Source: Corella eumyota (lineage: Eukaryota > Chordata > Ascidiacea > Phlebobranchia > Corellidae). Taken from it: 64,000 nt of DNA. Within the stretch, counting starts at the first letter, position 1, and every line of letters begins with the position of its first letter. A model generated the notes under the pieces. It worked only from the letters and a program-made list of their open reading frames with translations, did no database searches and was not told the origin of the DNA. The position numbers and the translations under genes are program-made. Where the stretch lies: NCBI GenBank assembly GCA_963082875.1, contig OY720101.1, forward strand, positions 6,882,001-6,946,000, written 5' to 3'. Below, in pieces: positions 34,801 through 49,344 of the stretch.

Positions 34801-37800
34801 AATTTAAAATAGAAAAAATCTGTTCCAAGGAAAATAAAAATACCCACTCAGTGTTTACAGTAGAAGCATACTAACGTTAACTCTTAACCTGCGACTTATA
34901 GCTTAAATTAAGGCGTGCAGTGTTTAAGAGGTTACGGCCTGATGTTTTCTTATTAAACTCCTAAGAACTATTAATTGTTTGAAACAAAAGTCTAAAACTG
35001 CAAATTAACTAAAGTTGAGTAAGTGTAACGATTTTAAAACAAGTTTACCCATATTAAATACCCACAAAAAATTTTAAATTACTTTTTAACACTCCAAAAT
35101 ATTCCGTCCCCCAAAAAAAATTAAGAATTAACCCCTCCTTAATTTTTATATTTAAATGATGTTATTTTATGTTTAAAAAATAAATGTGGAGGTTTATGTT
35201 AACAATATAAACGTAAAAGTCTTAAATTTATTTTATTAAAAGAATAAATTTGATTCAAAATTTAACAAAAATTATCTTACCATTAATGTTACTCCAGATC
35301 CACCTAATCCATCAGCTAACAACTTGGTTAACTTGCTGTCTCTAAACGGAATATGTCCAGTTCGTTTTTTCGGATCACTTAACGCTGATATACAGTTTCC
35401 TAATCATATTTAATTAAAATTGTTTAAACATAATAAATTATTTAATTAAAAGTATAAAATTTAGTAATAAATAAACCACGATACAATAAAAAGTTGGTTT
35501 AAATGGTCACTAAATATCGCTTCATTTTAAAACATAAGGTCTGGAGTTTGACTCCCACCGCTGGCTTGTCACAGCGTTCCTGATTGTTACGGTAGCTTTT
35601 CGACGCGTATATATTTTAAATATAAAAAAAACAGTTTTAACTTTAAAATTAATAAAAAAATGGTAAAAATTATTATTTTTACACACTCCAAAAATTAAAA
35701 TCTATTTTTAACTAAAAAAAATTATTTTTATACATAATATCCATTTTTTTAAATTACAACTGAACTAAAATATTGCGACTCCTAATTTAATTAACGAATT
35801 TACAAAGGAAATTCTTATGATTTAATAAAATTTTAAACAAAGAGAAATAATAACAAAATCGTCTTTCAGATGTAACGACATTTTCTTAAGTGGATACAAT
35901 AGGGTATAGTGACGACACGCAATAAGCTGTGTTACGTAATCAGAACATCGGGCCCTTGAGTAGTTAAGAGAAAATATATTCCACCCGAAAATGACTTTTC
36001 TGATAAATTTGGCTATTACGAAATAATAAACTAATAAATATACCTAAGCTAATTTTATACAATGTAATTAGTAGACAATATAGAAGTAATTATGTCCAAT
36101 TTATAGGCGTTCAAAATATATAAAATTCAGGTTTTTGTGCTCGGGTAAATTATCGCGAGCAACTCATAGTTAAAAGTTGCAACCACGTTACGATAACTAG
36201 AATGTCGACCGTACAGCGGGCTATCGACTAGTGTACAACAAAAGCATAGATCTAATTACTAAGTTAAAAATAAAAAATCCAAATAATTTGAAAGTTTGCC
36301 ACTTACCAAGCGTAAGCAGACTTCGGTTAATATTTGTAGCTTCGATCAGTGTGTCTCCGGTCGACCCAGTTTCTTTTACTTTTTCGCTACCAGCTAAATC
36401 GACGAACGACACCTTACCATGCTTAGTAATGGATAGAGAATCCTCGCCGGCCTAATTAAACAGAATCAAAAAATGTTAAATAGTAGTTATACCAATATAT
36501 GTTAGACTGATATTATTATTTATTATAAAATATTAACTTTTGGTTATTAATATATAACATGTTCCAATATAATTTTAATTTTATAACTTTGTAAATTAAC
36601 TAACGTGTAAATAATATTCTTAGTTTAAGCAAGACTTGTGTGGTGATAAAAACATTATGTGATACTTTAGAATATTTAATGCTTTAGAAAATGCACAAAT
36701 AACGTAAATAAATTTGTCAAAACCGCAAAAAAATCCTTACCATATCACTATCTAAGTAAACGGTCAATATGCTGTGACTTCTGCTTGAATGCTCGTTCAT
36801 ATTGTGTTCAGCAACTGCTCTGTTTTTCATACCATCCTCCAACACGCACAGCAGGTCTTCCAGCGTCTCTATCTCTCTAACGAATAAGTTTTCAACGTAG
36901 AAACCGAGGGCTTTCGACCATCGCACTTGTACAGCTTCGTAAGCTGACGGATTAAGTAAATCTTGTACCTAAATTTTGTGCCATGTTTATTGAAAGCAAA
37001 AATATTAATTCAACTTACTTTTGTAGTTTACGAATTGTCAATTATATAATACTAAAAAGCAAATATCAACAATTTGTTTAATTAAAGCATAGCAGGTGTT
37101 AGTGTGAATAAAAACTGCCTTATATTAAAATAATGTGATCAACCTATTTTACACAAAGCTCAAAATGAAGTTTAGAAAATTCTGCAAAAGTTGGGTGTTT
37201 TATCTTTTGGCAAAAAATTGATCACAAAATTTTTTTTTATTTTATAAATACAATAAAAACATGTAAAATGTTGGATATACAAGTTTGTTTGTTTTAAGAT
37301 CGACCTTACCTGCTCATTATAAATTTCCAAATACGAAGCCTTAATCGCATAAACTTTTTCTTCTTCGGTGTTAATATGTTTCATCAGGTAATCGAAACTA
37401 AATTGTATCAACCCAAAACAATCGCTATCTCTCAACGACTTTTCTTGGGTCAACTTTGAATCCAATTCCTGAAAAACAAAAATATTTTATCAAGAAAAGA
37501 ATTAAGATTTTTTATTTTGTAAGTAAATTAAAACTAAAGCGTAATTGCGTTAAAATTTGGATTTCTTTGGAAGGCCTTTAAAAGCGTGTGAAACCTTTAC
37601 AAGCGACTCCAATGTTATTGATAGCTAGAATGTAACAAGCTAACGTTCAAAAAACTCGCTACAAAACACCATTCATCGATTACTATCAAAATCAAAGACA
37701 AAAATAACAAATCAACTTTAAAACTACAATCTTGGTGTTAAATATCACAAACAAATAGTAAAGTTGTCTTTGTTAAAATTCGACGATCACCAGCAAAATG

Positions 37801-40341
37801 TTTACCAGCACAACTTAGAACAAAGAAACAATGAATCTTTTTGATAGTAAACAATTTGGTGGGCTCAAAATTATGACGTCACAAAGAGGTTGATTGTTTA
37901 TTGTGACGCGTGTTCGAAATATTTTGATCAATGGGAAAAAAATTCATGGGAAAAATATTTTGCGACATCAAAATTCAATTAAAGCGAGTTTAAAATTTAT
38001 TCGCCAAAATAGGATTTTTTGATTTATTTAACAAATTATTATCAAAAATATTTCATTAAAAAAAATTATGAAAAAATATTTGTGGATTATTTTTCTCTCA
38101 AGTGCTTTTCAGTTTAAAAAATAAATAAGAAATCATATTTTAGAGATAGCTTAGCGCCGAGTTATTAAATTTAATTTAACACAGAAAAACCCGCTGTTCA
38201 AATAATATGTAATATCCTCCTATTTATTGGATTTACTTGCCGTAAAAATTTTTTAATAAAACTCGAAACCTAAATAAACAAATTACAAATACCTAAAAAC
38301 CAAGAAACCAATAGCAACCAAATTATTTTGTCAAGGGAGTAAATGTTTTTCACTTGTTTATCGAAGTTAAGCAAATTAAATTCTTCCACGCAAAACAACA
38401 ATAACCTGTATTTAATTTAAAATATATATATTTTTTTCTTATATTTTAAAAGTTTATTTCTTGTCAAAACTGTAGTGACAACATAAATAAAAGTCACAAA
38501 AATTTGACACCTATGTCAAACCAAAGTTTGCTTATCAAACCAAGGTTTAATTACATTATATTGACAAGCAAATAAAACAATAATTAATTACTGGCGTCTT
38601 TGTTTGTTTAATAAAAAGAAAAGCTAGGGCCCTTTTTTACATACTTAACTATTTCACTATACTATTACTATCAATTTATTAACAAATTTAAAACGAAAAA
38701 TTTATACAGCTATGAAGGCTCGTATTTCATCATTATTCTATTTAGATTTTCATATACGTTAAAATATCAATGGAAATAAGGTTTAAAACCTAATAAATCA
38801 CGTTTTATTTAAAAAAAATAAAATTAAAAAAAATTAAGTATGAGAATCAAATTTACTAAACTAAAAAAGAAAAACTTACTGGCGTAACTGGTCCAGTCAT
38901 TGTGTAGGTTTTCCCTGAACCTGTTTGACCAAAGGCAAATGCCGTACAAGCATATCCGTCCAATGCCATGTTCAGTAAATGTTGCATTCCTATTTAACAA
39001 AACTCTTATTAGTTTAAATCAGAATAAACACAACACATAAACCTTTACTGCGTAAAATGTTATATTATATGTTTGATTATGGATTGAAAAAAGCACAAGA
39101 AAAGTTTTCGACTTGAAATGAAATCTGATAATTCAAAACATATATTATATATAAATATTGACAGCATATTTTTTGATTTAAGTAATTACGTTAAGTCTAA
39201 TGTAAATTTGTTTTATTATATTATCAAATATGTATATTTACCGCAGTTTTCAAATAATTGGGATTGAGAACATCCAGGTTGAAAGATGCCGTGGAACGAA
39301 AAAGATTTTGTGTTCCCCTGATTTTCAAGCTGTAAAACATTAATTCTTTACAACAACATGCTAACAATATTTGATATACACATCACTTAATTCAGTTTGT
39401 AAAATAATATTTATTACATTTTATAAATTTAAATAAGTGATAATAAATAATATTAAGATAGACCAAATGTTAATTTCACCTACTCGTGATTTCTATAATT
39501 TCAATAATCAAAATGTGGCCAGCACACATTTAACAATTTTTTTTACAGATAGCACCTTTTTAGCTGTCAAGTTAAAAACAAATTTTTTTACCCAAATTGC
39601 TCCATTTCCAGGATATTGGGCAACTTCTTGGTCTCTTCTTTCTGTTTCTTGTGGATTTAATGGCCGAACTCTAAAATTATAAAAAATTCATAAATTATTG
39701 ACATTTTAATAAGGGTAAAATAATTTTTTTTTCCATTTAACAATTATTAAAAATGAAATGTTCATTGACTTGTATGCAGAAAACATAAAATTTAAGCTTG
39801 AGTCTATATACCTTCAACCAAAACACAAAGGTAAATAAAAAATACCTTGCCACAACATGGACATTGCATCCTTCCGATTCAGAGTCCACTGAAGATGGTC
39901 CTCTGCAAAAAATTAAGCAATGTTGCAATAATTTTAAGATAAACAAGAACATAAAACTTAAACAATCAAGCTTTATAAATCAAATCATTTTATAACTTGT
40001 ACTTTTAAAATCAAATGCAACATAAAAATCCAATAAAGTAAGAAGAAATTTGAATTTAGTTATTGAGCAATAAACACTTTATACAAACGGCAATCAGTGG
40101 TAATTAAATGCGAAACCTGTGGTCTCAGTTTGCCATTAAGTTGCCATAACATTTGTGCAAATTCTACATCACAGAATTAATAGTTTACAAAAACTTACTT
40201 TGATTCCATCAGAGAAAATCGATTTTCTGCTGGTTCTTCTACCGGTTTTTCGTCAACTTTAACATTTTCGTCGTTCCCTTCATCAGGTGAAACCTTTGCG
40301 TTGTCGTCTGGCGAATTGTCGTCCGCTAATTCCCCTTTCAT
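28838..40341 (-). CDS. KIF12: Kinesin family member 12
   Basis: Seventeen exons in coding order: 40341-40199, 39902-39846, 39670-39592, 39329-39242, 38989-38880, 37468-37310, 36968-36741, 36451-36307, 35399-35281, 33191-33103, 32815-32649, 32517-32426, 32133-31997, 30496-30337, 30091-29934, 29645-29251, 28959-28838; 815 aa. An acidic N-terminus precedes a motor domain (about 60-410) with P-loop GQTGSGKT (143-150), switch I SSRSH (273-277) and switch II DLAGSE (306-311). Resemblance to vertebrate KIF12 is specific: [33 protein letters not shown] and a short neck [13 protein letters not shown]. Then a coiled coil (about 410-500) and a Ser/Gln/Pro-rich low-complexity tail ending in a short basic helix. 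A plus-end microtubule motor is expected. CACGTG lies just upstream of the start. Introns reach 2.1 kb, far longer than in neighbouring genes. Confidence 0.93.
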
Positions 40342-43337
40342 TGTGAAGTCACGTGGGCAAGTATATAGGCTTTTCGACTTAGTTGTTTATTAACTATGGT
40401 AATCTGTTTTTACCATTTCTGTGGAAACACAGAGCTTATGTAAATTATGCCACATCTGTATACGTTTTTTACAACTAAACTTCGTCTGCGGTTTAAGTAG
40501 TGTCTAAGTTAGGCAAGAATTAACTGAACAAGGCAAATACCAAATTGAAATTTTTCTATTTCCTTTATTTGATTTTTGTTTAATGTCGCAATACGCATAA
40601 AACAAACTTGCGGTACAAAAGACCTCTTGTTAAACACCGTGAATTCTAATTCTTCTTCCTACTGTCGTTTTGTTTACATTTTAATATTTAAACTTAAGCG
40701 CTTTGTCTTTTTATTACGCGGTTAAGTGACTGCTTGCTGTGCGACGTGGTCACAAAGCAAACATATTTAAAGGCGTTAGGACTAATACTTTACTAATAAT
40801 ACGATAAGCATTGCAAAAGCTAAACCAACATCTTATTTAATATTCGGTGTATTAGTCATATAGAACTTTACAGAAAACAATAAACTACACGACACTTTTA
40901 GACCCTTGTTGCCCGGTTTGTTTGTTCACAAGTTTATGATTAAATCTGCCTGACCAGACACGTCCTAACTAGAGTAAATAGACAACTAAATTATTAGTGG
41001 TTGAATAACATAAAAATGTTTGCACATACACTTTATCTAACTGCTAGTAGTAACAAGCAAGAATGCTATCTTTATTCTTACATAAGTTTTATATATAAGC
41101 CTATGATGCTCCCCAGCTTCTTTCTAACCAATATTGATAAGTCAGCAAGTTTATTTTTTACCTTGTGAATTATTACCAATATCTTGTTTTATTTTACAGC
41201 GGTAGGCACGCTAACATAGAGTATGACATGTTTATCTTATATTCATGTTTAACGTCGCGGCAAACCCCACTATAGTAAATAAACGACTTTGTTTTTATAA
41301 TAGTAAAACTTTTGATTGATTCATAGTATTTTAACGCAGAGAATTAACTGCTGCATATACTCAATAACAAACTGCTTAGCTTATATTTGCTTGGCCTAAA
41401 TTTCTTAAAAGCCACAACAGTATAAAAAACGCCTGCCTGTTTCTACTCTTCCTGGAAACAATAAATGTGGCTAGCAACAAACAATGCGGGTGATCGTACA
41501 AAAACTATAACGTGCGAGATGTTTTCGAAACAAAAGTAATTTGAGCAGGCGGATTCGTTTCCCGGGCACACTTTCGACCTGAGAAAGCAATACCGGCCGG
41601 GTTAATTACTCGATTTTACGTTTCTGTAAAGTATGTTGCACAATGTTTTGGAAACTGCAAACGCACAGCGAGTAGGGAAGGCAAAATACAGTTGGTATAA
41701 ATAAAACCGCGGGTTAAAAAAGGATATTCTATTATGCGCACAACCATTCATTTTTTAAAATTTTTACAATATGCGTTTGTTAAAAAATAAATATTAAACG
41801 AAAGGCCGTTTAAAAATAGTAAGGCGAAGTAACCAACAGTGCACAAGAAATACTATTTAAATGGAAAACAACTAGTATCAACAGTAAATATTATGCTTAC
41901 TAAAACAATGACTTAACCTAGTAAAAAAAATTAATTTTATAGATTTAATACGCTTCTGGTCAAGTCGTTTGTTATTACTGTAAAATCGTAGCCTACTCTA
42001 TACCACCACCTACCGGTTAAGATATTTCCAAAAAAATCGATACTCTTTTTCGTTAAATGGAAATTATTGATTAATGTGTCTGTTACTTAGGATTATTGTA
42101 TTAACTAAGTCATTGAAAATAGTTTAAGGGGATTTTATACACTTGTAAGTAATACAACCTTAATTAGTAGGTCAACATTGCATTCTAAATTTGGTAATTC
42201 CTACTATAGTATAACTACAACAAAACGAAAACAGTATTTTTTCGGTTTTAATTTAAACGCAAACAAAATTGCACGGTATATAGATATCAACAATTACTAA
42301 AATTCGTGTAAAATAGGCATGTCCGTATACAACGCGCATTAAAAAAACTATACAGAACAATAACACAGAGTATACTAGTCGAATCCAGCCTATGCAAAAT
42401 TTACAATGTTAGCTTCACTAATGCATTTACGTAATTCTAAGTAGATTTACAGTTGGGGTATAGGTATTATGTAAAGACAAAACCAAAAATTCGACAGAAT
42501 ATGCTTGAAAAAGTTTGCCTATGACTAATGTTTATGGTCAATATTTATAATAAATAGTGTTTAAATTATTTATGATTAACGATAATTTACAAATCATTCT
42601 TCTTCGATGTTAAAAAATTAAACATTTTAAATAAATGTTGCTATTTGTAGACAAATATTCCAAGTTAAAAAAAATTTAACATACAAACAAAACTATTTTA
42701 AAATAGTTTAAGCACGTAAGCACAACACAATGGCCGAAATAAATGATCTAACCTATAAATAAAATACCCTATCTACATAGTAGTACCGTTTATTATTAGG
42801 CTATTTCTATACAGTATCAACAAGTTGGCCTTTGTATAACAGCATAGCTGGGGAACTAAGCAATATGCAATAAATAAACAAATAAACACAGGAACATTTT
42901 AGCAAGATATTATTTTTTAAAGTGTAACTATAATTCGACTATGACGCATTAGATTGCATTTTTCCTGTTTTGATTTTAAAAAATATCCTAACAATTTAAT
43001 TTATAAGGGACGATATAAATGTTAAATTTAGTAATTAGAAAAAAACAAAAAATTTTCACTAATTTGAATATCTACAATGTAAAAAGGTTGATTTAAAATC
43101 AGTTAAGCCCGGAAAACTTAAACTTTGACAACGTAATACCAAACATATCAACTTTACATTAACATTTTTTTGGATTAATCATTTAATAAAATAAGTTTTC
43201 AAGGGTTGAAATGTCACAAGTTAAGTTGTCCAGTGCTAAGTTGTCTCAACGCTAAGCTGCATGGTCACCATAAAGCTTAATTAAAAAAATCATAAATATT
43301 GGCAATCAATTTAAATTAGGGATAATTTTTTCTTTGA
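40342..43337. other. Intergenic, KIF12 upstream region
   Basis: About 3 kb with no supportable exon on either strand. TCACGTG sits a few bases upstream of the KIF12 start codon. A patch at about 41400-41640 is clearly richer in G and C than the rest and non-repetitive, which could mark a regulatory element or an unseen noncoding exon. Everything else is plain AT-rich spacer. Confidence 0.45.
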
Positions 43338-46300
43338 TTATAAGTTGCCCCATTTTTCGGCAGGGGGAAATCCTGTGATAACCCCATTTTCTGAAATAGA
43401 AGTCTGGCTGTCGATTTTGTAATCAAGTTTAAATCGCAATTTTACTTCTTTCTGTTTTTTTAAATAAAAAGTTTATAGTGAGAATAAAAAAAAAAGAAAA
43501 AGATATTTTGGTTAAAATTTTTTTTTTTTTTTTTATTTCAAATTTTTTTTGGATCGTAAAAAATATTAACTTACCTTATCAGGGTTAGCTATGGTCATAA
43601 CTTGGGTAATAGGGGGTGTTGAAAATATGGGGTTAAAAGCCGTAAGCTGGATGTTAGAAGGGGTTTGTAATTTTACCCTCATAATCTGCAAAAAAAGGGT
43701 AATTTTAATGTTGTATCAGCAATTTAAAAAAATAACTTAAAAAATTAACTAACTTTTGGTGCAGCAGCTTGAAATAAAATATTCTCGACTGGATTGGTTC
43801 GCGTACTCATAATTGATACCACAGACACCAGTGTATCTGGTCTGGATGGTAGCGCATGGTCTTTTGCAAAGTGGACCATTATTCTAATGCCATTGTTGTC
43901 ATAGGCAGTAATAGGAGTGTAAGTACCTATAAAAAAATATTTGTAAAAATGTTTTTTATAAATAAAAATAAAATTTTTAAATAACAATAAAAAAATCAGA
44001 AATACAAACTTGGTCTTATTGATTCTAATGCGACAAAAACATCATTCAAAGAAATTTCTGGTACGACCACTGGTTTGGTTACTTCTGGTGGTGGCTTACT
44101 GACTACTGGTGGGAGAATGGTTATTATTGGTTCCTGACTAAAAATACTATTTGTCGTTGGAGCAGGTGGTGCACTGGTGGTTGAAATTACATTAGAATTT
44201 CGGGTTTCTGTTGAAGCACCAGTTAAATTAATTCCAGCAGAAAAAATGTCAATGTCTTGTTTGGAAATGGTGTTGTTGCTGCTGGTCGATGGTGTTGGTG
44301 CCAAATTGGTTAAAATTGGATCGACGTCGAATAAGGTTGGTGCTAAATTTGGCTGGTTGTTCGCTGGTTGACTGGTTGAGCTTAATTGGTTTAATGTTGG
44401 TTTTACTGGTTCGCTGCAAAAATATCTTTTGTAATTAGAAAAATTTTTAATTTTAGAATAAATTTTTGTTTTTTATTAATAAATGATTTTGATTTAGTAA
44501 TAGTTTGTAGATTTATTTTTTCTTTTTTTTTATAAGTTTTAAAATAAACTTTGACTTACATAAATTTTCCTTCTATCTTGTGACCCAATGATTTTTCCAT
44601 TAAATTCTTACTCAGCATATCGATATCAGAGAACATCTATAAAAAGTGCAAACAACTTTAAGCATCGAGTAAGAGTTATTAGCAAAAAGTTAAGTAATTC
44701 CAAAAAAAGGATTTTGCCGTCTCAAAAAAATCTAACACATTAAAAATTGTACAAGCCTTGACTAAGCCCATTAAAAAAAAATTGTTATGCTTTAGTGTAA
44801 TCATTTTTAAATTAAAACTCTTAGCTAGGTAACGCTTTTAAAGTGTTATGTTACAGAGTTTTGCAATTTTGTTAGTGATGTATATAGCATGTTAGTATGG
44901 TTGACAATGAATCAAAAAATGCCTTTAGAACCTTTAAAAAATGTCTGTGGTACTTACAATTTAATTTTCAAAAATACTGGAAAATGATTAACATAAAAAA
45001 ACAGGTTACCATATTTTTGTGTGACTTAGAAAGTACTAAGTAGCTTAGTGAATGTATACACGCTAGTACTTTCTACGTCATCACAAACAGGGCTTCCCTT
45101 TTCTTTTTTTTAATTAATTTTAATTTTTTTTTTAAAGTTGTATATCTTAAAAAGTAGGTGAAATTATTTAAAGTTTTAAAACCATTTTTGTGTTCAGTGA
45201 CACCAACTTAATTAATTTTTGAGTATAAAAAAATCGCTAATATATGACTTTAAATAAAATTCAATGTATAAAAATTAAAACTAACGTCAGGTTTTGCAGT
45301 TGTACTAGCTGGAGGTTTCTGAATAAGTGGAATTTGAGGGGTGGTCGACTTTAATAAAGGTTGGAGGTTAGGGGTTGGTGTTTCTTTGGGTTGGGGGAGG
45401 GAAAGATTATCAAACAAACTGTTTACATCATTTTGTGTCGTAGATGTCTGCGCACTTTGAAAGTTAAGCAACAAGCTATCGTCAAAACCACCTAAAATAA
45501 ATAATATCCATAAAAACAAAGCGAAATAAAATATAATATGTTTAAATTTATTCAACCGATAAAAAACATAAAACATTTTCTAGTTTAACCATTTTTTAAA
45601 TTGAAAGCATTTCTGTTGTTAAAAACCAAGATTTAATTTATCAATACCAACATGCAAAGTTTATATTAATGTTAGATTATGCAAGTGTAATATCTTAAAA
45701 CATGCAATAATCCTGGTCATTATTTCATGAATAATTAATTACTTAAATATTGATTTTTTTCTGTAATACTCTATGTGCAGTGGTAATGTATAAGGGAATT
45801 AATGAGTTAATATTCAAATAAATTTCGCAGAAAAACAAAGCCAAAAATACAGTTGGAATAGTTTAAAAAAATCTGTATGTATTCACCCAAAATGTTTTTC
45901 TAAAATATAACTTAATAAAACAATTTGAATTACTCATGCTTTTGCTAGTATTCAATACACAAATAACAAAAACAAAGGTCAGATAAGGGAGTTGTGCTAT
46001 GCTGGTTGTAAGCTTAGACATGCAGTGCATTCATTTAACATACCACCAATAGTGTTGGTAGGATTTGTATTTGTTGAAGCAGTAGGAAATGCATCAAAGA
46101 GCAAGCCATTTGATGGCATGCCCGAAGGATTAAGACTGATTCCAGTCAAATCGTTTAGATTTGATGTGTTGTCTGTCGATTACAGATATCAAAAAATTAC
46201 AAAATGATAAAAAATAAATCACAAAAAAATCTGACAAAAATTATAAAAAATTACTACATGTAATTTTTTTTACTACATTCATTTTTTTTAAAATTTACTA

Positions 46301-49300
46301 CATGTAATTTTTTGTTAATTAACATTTAAACCACAGATAATATAAAAATCAAAATATTTTGGTAATGAATTTAAATAAAAAATACTTTTTTAAAACTTTT
46401 TTTACAACATTAGTTTTGTTAAGTAATAAATTAATTTTAATTATTTTCTTTTTAAAATGAAAGTTAGTTAAAATGATATTGATTTTAAATCGTTTTTGAA
46501 AATACAACTTGATTATTACTAACTTTAATGATTATGTAACTCATATTTGTAATCATGTATGATTTTTGTATATATTTATTTTAGTTTTTTTTATGCTTAC
46601 AGTAACTACTAATTATGTATATATATACATTTCAAGCTACAAAATTTACATAAAATTGTAAATATGTATATAAATATAATACAAAAATTGAAAGTAAAAC
46701 TACTATCTATCACCACGCAAGGTTATACCAGACTTATTCCAACAAAAAAGTTATAAATTATTTTTTACAAAATTAAAAATGTTTTAACCTGGATTTAAAG
46801 TTTCCTGTTTTGGAGCGTCAGGTTCTGAAGCCCCGTCTGCCTTCCTGTCTGTCACTGACCGCAACTTAGGCTGAACCAACTTTTCGAAGGACTGCATGAC
46901 TCGTGAAACATCGTCGTTCGCTCGTAAAATCTCCATCAATGCTGACTCATCGTCATCAGTGTCGGATGCAAGACGGAACAATGTCGGTCGCAATTTTTGA
47001 CAACTGTCATACAGTTCCTATTAATAATATTAAAAAAAGCATGAGTATAAAATAAAAAGCACAAAAAATTAGTAATTATAGTAATTATAATTTTAAAATT
47101 AAAACTCAAAAAAAGTAAAAAAGAGAATAATTTTTTCCCTTTTTTAGCAATTAAAAATAGTTTTCTAAAAAGACATTAGGCCTAATTAATTTAGTAAAAT
47201 TAGTCAAATCCTACAAGATAAAATGTGGCTTATAAGATACACTCGAAACACAAATACACTTATTTCTACAACACTTTGCTTCACTTAAGTAGCTGTCCGA
47301 GTCCTATTAGCGGTTGATTAAAGAAAAAGACACTCATCTCTGTTTCTCAGGAATTTAAGTGCGCTATATTTATTTGTGTTTAAATATAACAATTCTGGCA
47401 CTTAACACCTTAAATTGTTATGCTACAAAACTTAACTACAATATATTATTTAAAATTTGTCATGTTAGAAATTTGAGGTTTGTGGATTAAAATTTGATTG
47501 CAATCATAAAAACAATAAAACTTTGCACTTTACAGTGCATATAGTATGCTATACAATACTTAAAGTAGGCCTTTAAGGCATTAAACTTTTCTATCATATT
47601 TTAAAATTAATTTTTATTAAGAGTTTTGCGAATACTTGAATACTTTTCTTAAAAAATACAAAACCATTCTCAAAAAAAATAATCACGAAAAAAAACTTTA
47701 CTTTAAAGAAAATAAACTTAAACATTTTTATTTTACCTTCATCATTTGCATGTCAGCAACTGATGATCCATCAGAAGTGAAATGAGTCAGCATCTCGTTA
47801 AGAACTCGGACATTGTTAGTGACCTCTTCCAAGGTCGAATGTCGCTTCTTTAACTTCTCCACCTTGTCTTGATCTTCTTTTACTACATTTTTAATTAAGC
47901 GATTCGCAGCCTGAAAAACGTTAAAAAATTTTCGTTAAACTCAATTTAACAAATATTATAAATTTTATAAAAAAAATGTTTAACCTGTAGATCTTCTGGT
48001 CTTGTACTTTTTAGCAATCTTTCAAGTTGTTTCTTTTTATCTTCATCTTTAAAAAGTGTGTCCCTATCATCTCTTGGAGAAGGAGGATTCTGGACCAAAG
48101 TCTGATCATATTCTGGATCCTTTGTAACAATTCCTGAAAAAAAAAATAACCTAATCAACAATTTTTTTTAATTTTTTTTTATAAATTTTTTTTATTAAAA
48201 ATAAAATAGCTCAATTAAAAACTTGTAGATTTAAATTATTTTTTTATAGGTTAATCAAAACCTTGTTTCTTGAGCATCTGATAAGCATCGCGAATTTTAA
48301 CTTGATCAGTCAAGGCAATACTCCAAGTGTATAAAAGTTGAATTACTTTATCCTGAACCTTCTGTGATGTTCTTGTTGCAAGATACTAAAAAAAATATAA
48401 TACAGATATTTTTGAATCATCTGTCAAAAAATAGCTGTTCCACACAAACAGTAAGTGTTTTTTGCCTTAGAGACCTTTATTTATTTCATATTTTGCGTTA
48501 TACCTTTGGAGAAACAATTTTAATCATTTCGTTCAAAAATCGATATTTTCCAAGTTCCTTATGAAAAAGATCTCCACAGTTTTTAACACAACTCTCAAGA
48601 ACAACCAATGCTTGTAAGGCTTCTTTTTCTTGTGGTGATTGAATTTTGTGAGCAAGAAGCCGAGTACTATTTTGAGCTCTAAAAGTAAGACAACAAAAAT
48701 TTAAATGGCCTATCTAAGTATTTTTAAGTTATTGGTAAAAATCTAGGTATTGTAAATAACTTCTAAAAACAAATTAACATAGTTGTACTTGTATAAAAAG
48801 AGGCCACAAAAAAAACAAAATATTTATAATATATGCTTATTATACAGAAAAAAAGAAGTTTAATTTGTATATACCCCTCAAGTTCAGAGTTAACTCGCTC
48901 ACAAAAGTTCATAATATATTCCCAATCGTCTTCCCTGTTTAGTGGGCTGGTGGCTTTATCTGTATATAATTAAATAATATATATATTTATTTAAAAAAAA
49001 CACTTTAGCCTACAAAACACTCTGTTTGTTAACATATAATGTTGAAAATATTGATTTTGGCTTTAGTATCAAATAAGCACTTAACAGTACATTAACATAC
49101 AAATTTTACTGTTTTGTATTAACTTAATGTAACTAAGTTCCTTATAAAAAATGGATCTCTGTTAAACAGGAAACAGGGATATGAAGCAAAAAAACAATAC
49201 TCCTAAACAAGTATTATAAATTAAAAAAAAAGATTTACAAAGTACTAGTTGCTAGCTTTATGTAAAACAAACCAAAATATCAGTTTTAAAACTGATTAAC

Positions 49301-49344
49301 ATACTTAAAAGTGTTTCCATTGTTTCTCCAGCATCATTATCCAT
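43338..49344 (-). CDS. GGA: GGA-type Golgi-localised, gamma-ear-containing, ARF-binding adaptor
   Basis: Fourteen exons in coding order: 49344-49305, 48959-48875, 48678-48504, 48385-48262, 48133-47985, 47910-47737, 47017-46789, 46172-46044, 45491-45286, 44636-44560, 44413-44010, 43926-43754, 43685-43575, 43451-43338; 729 aa. Domains: VHS (about 10-150; KATSPLNREDDW, LESCVKNCG), which binds acidic-dileucine sorting signals; GAT (about 170-320; LLKSTRPEDLQ then AANRLIKNVV), which binds ARF-GTP and ubiquitin; a long Pro/Thr/Asn-rich hinge (about 325-597); and the gamma-adaptin ear (about 598-729; GIRIMVHFAKDH, VKLRFKLDYK) that recruits accessory proteins. It sorts cargo at the trans-Golgi network. 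Vertebrates have three GGAs; I cannot say which is closest. The intron 4 donor is GTTTTG, a weak site, but phase and protein continuity support it. Confidence 0.93.

Noticed and set aside
35535-35570. tRNA B-box-like GAGTTTGACTCCC in a KIF12 intron
   Set aside because: No matching A box or acceptor stem; possible tRNA-derived SINE remnant but not supportable.
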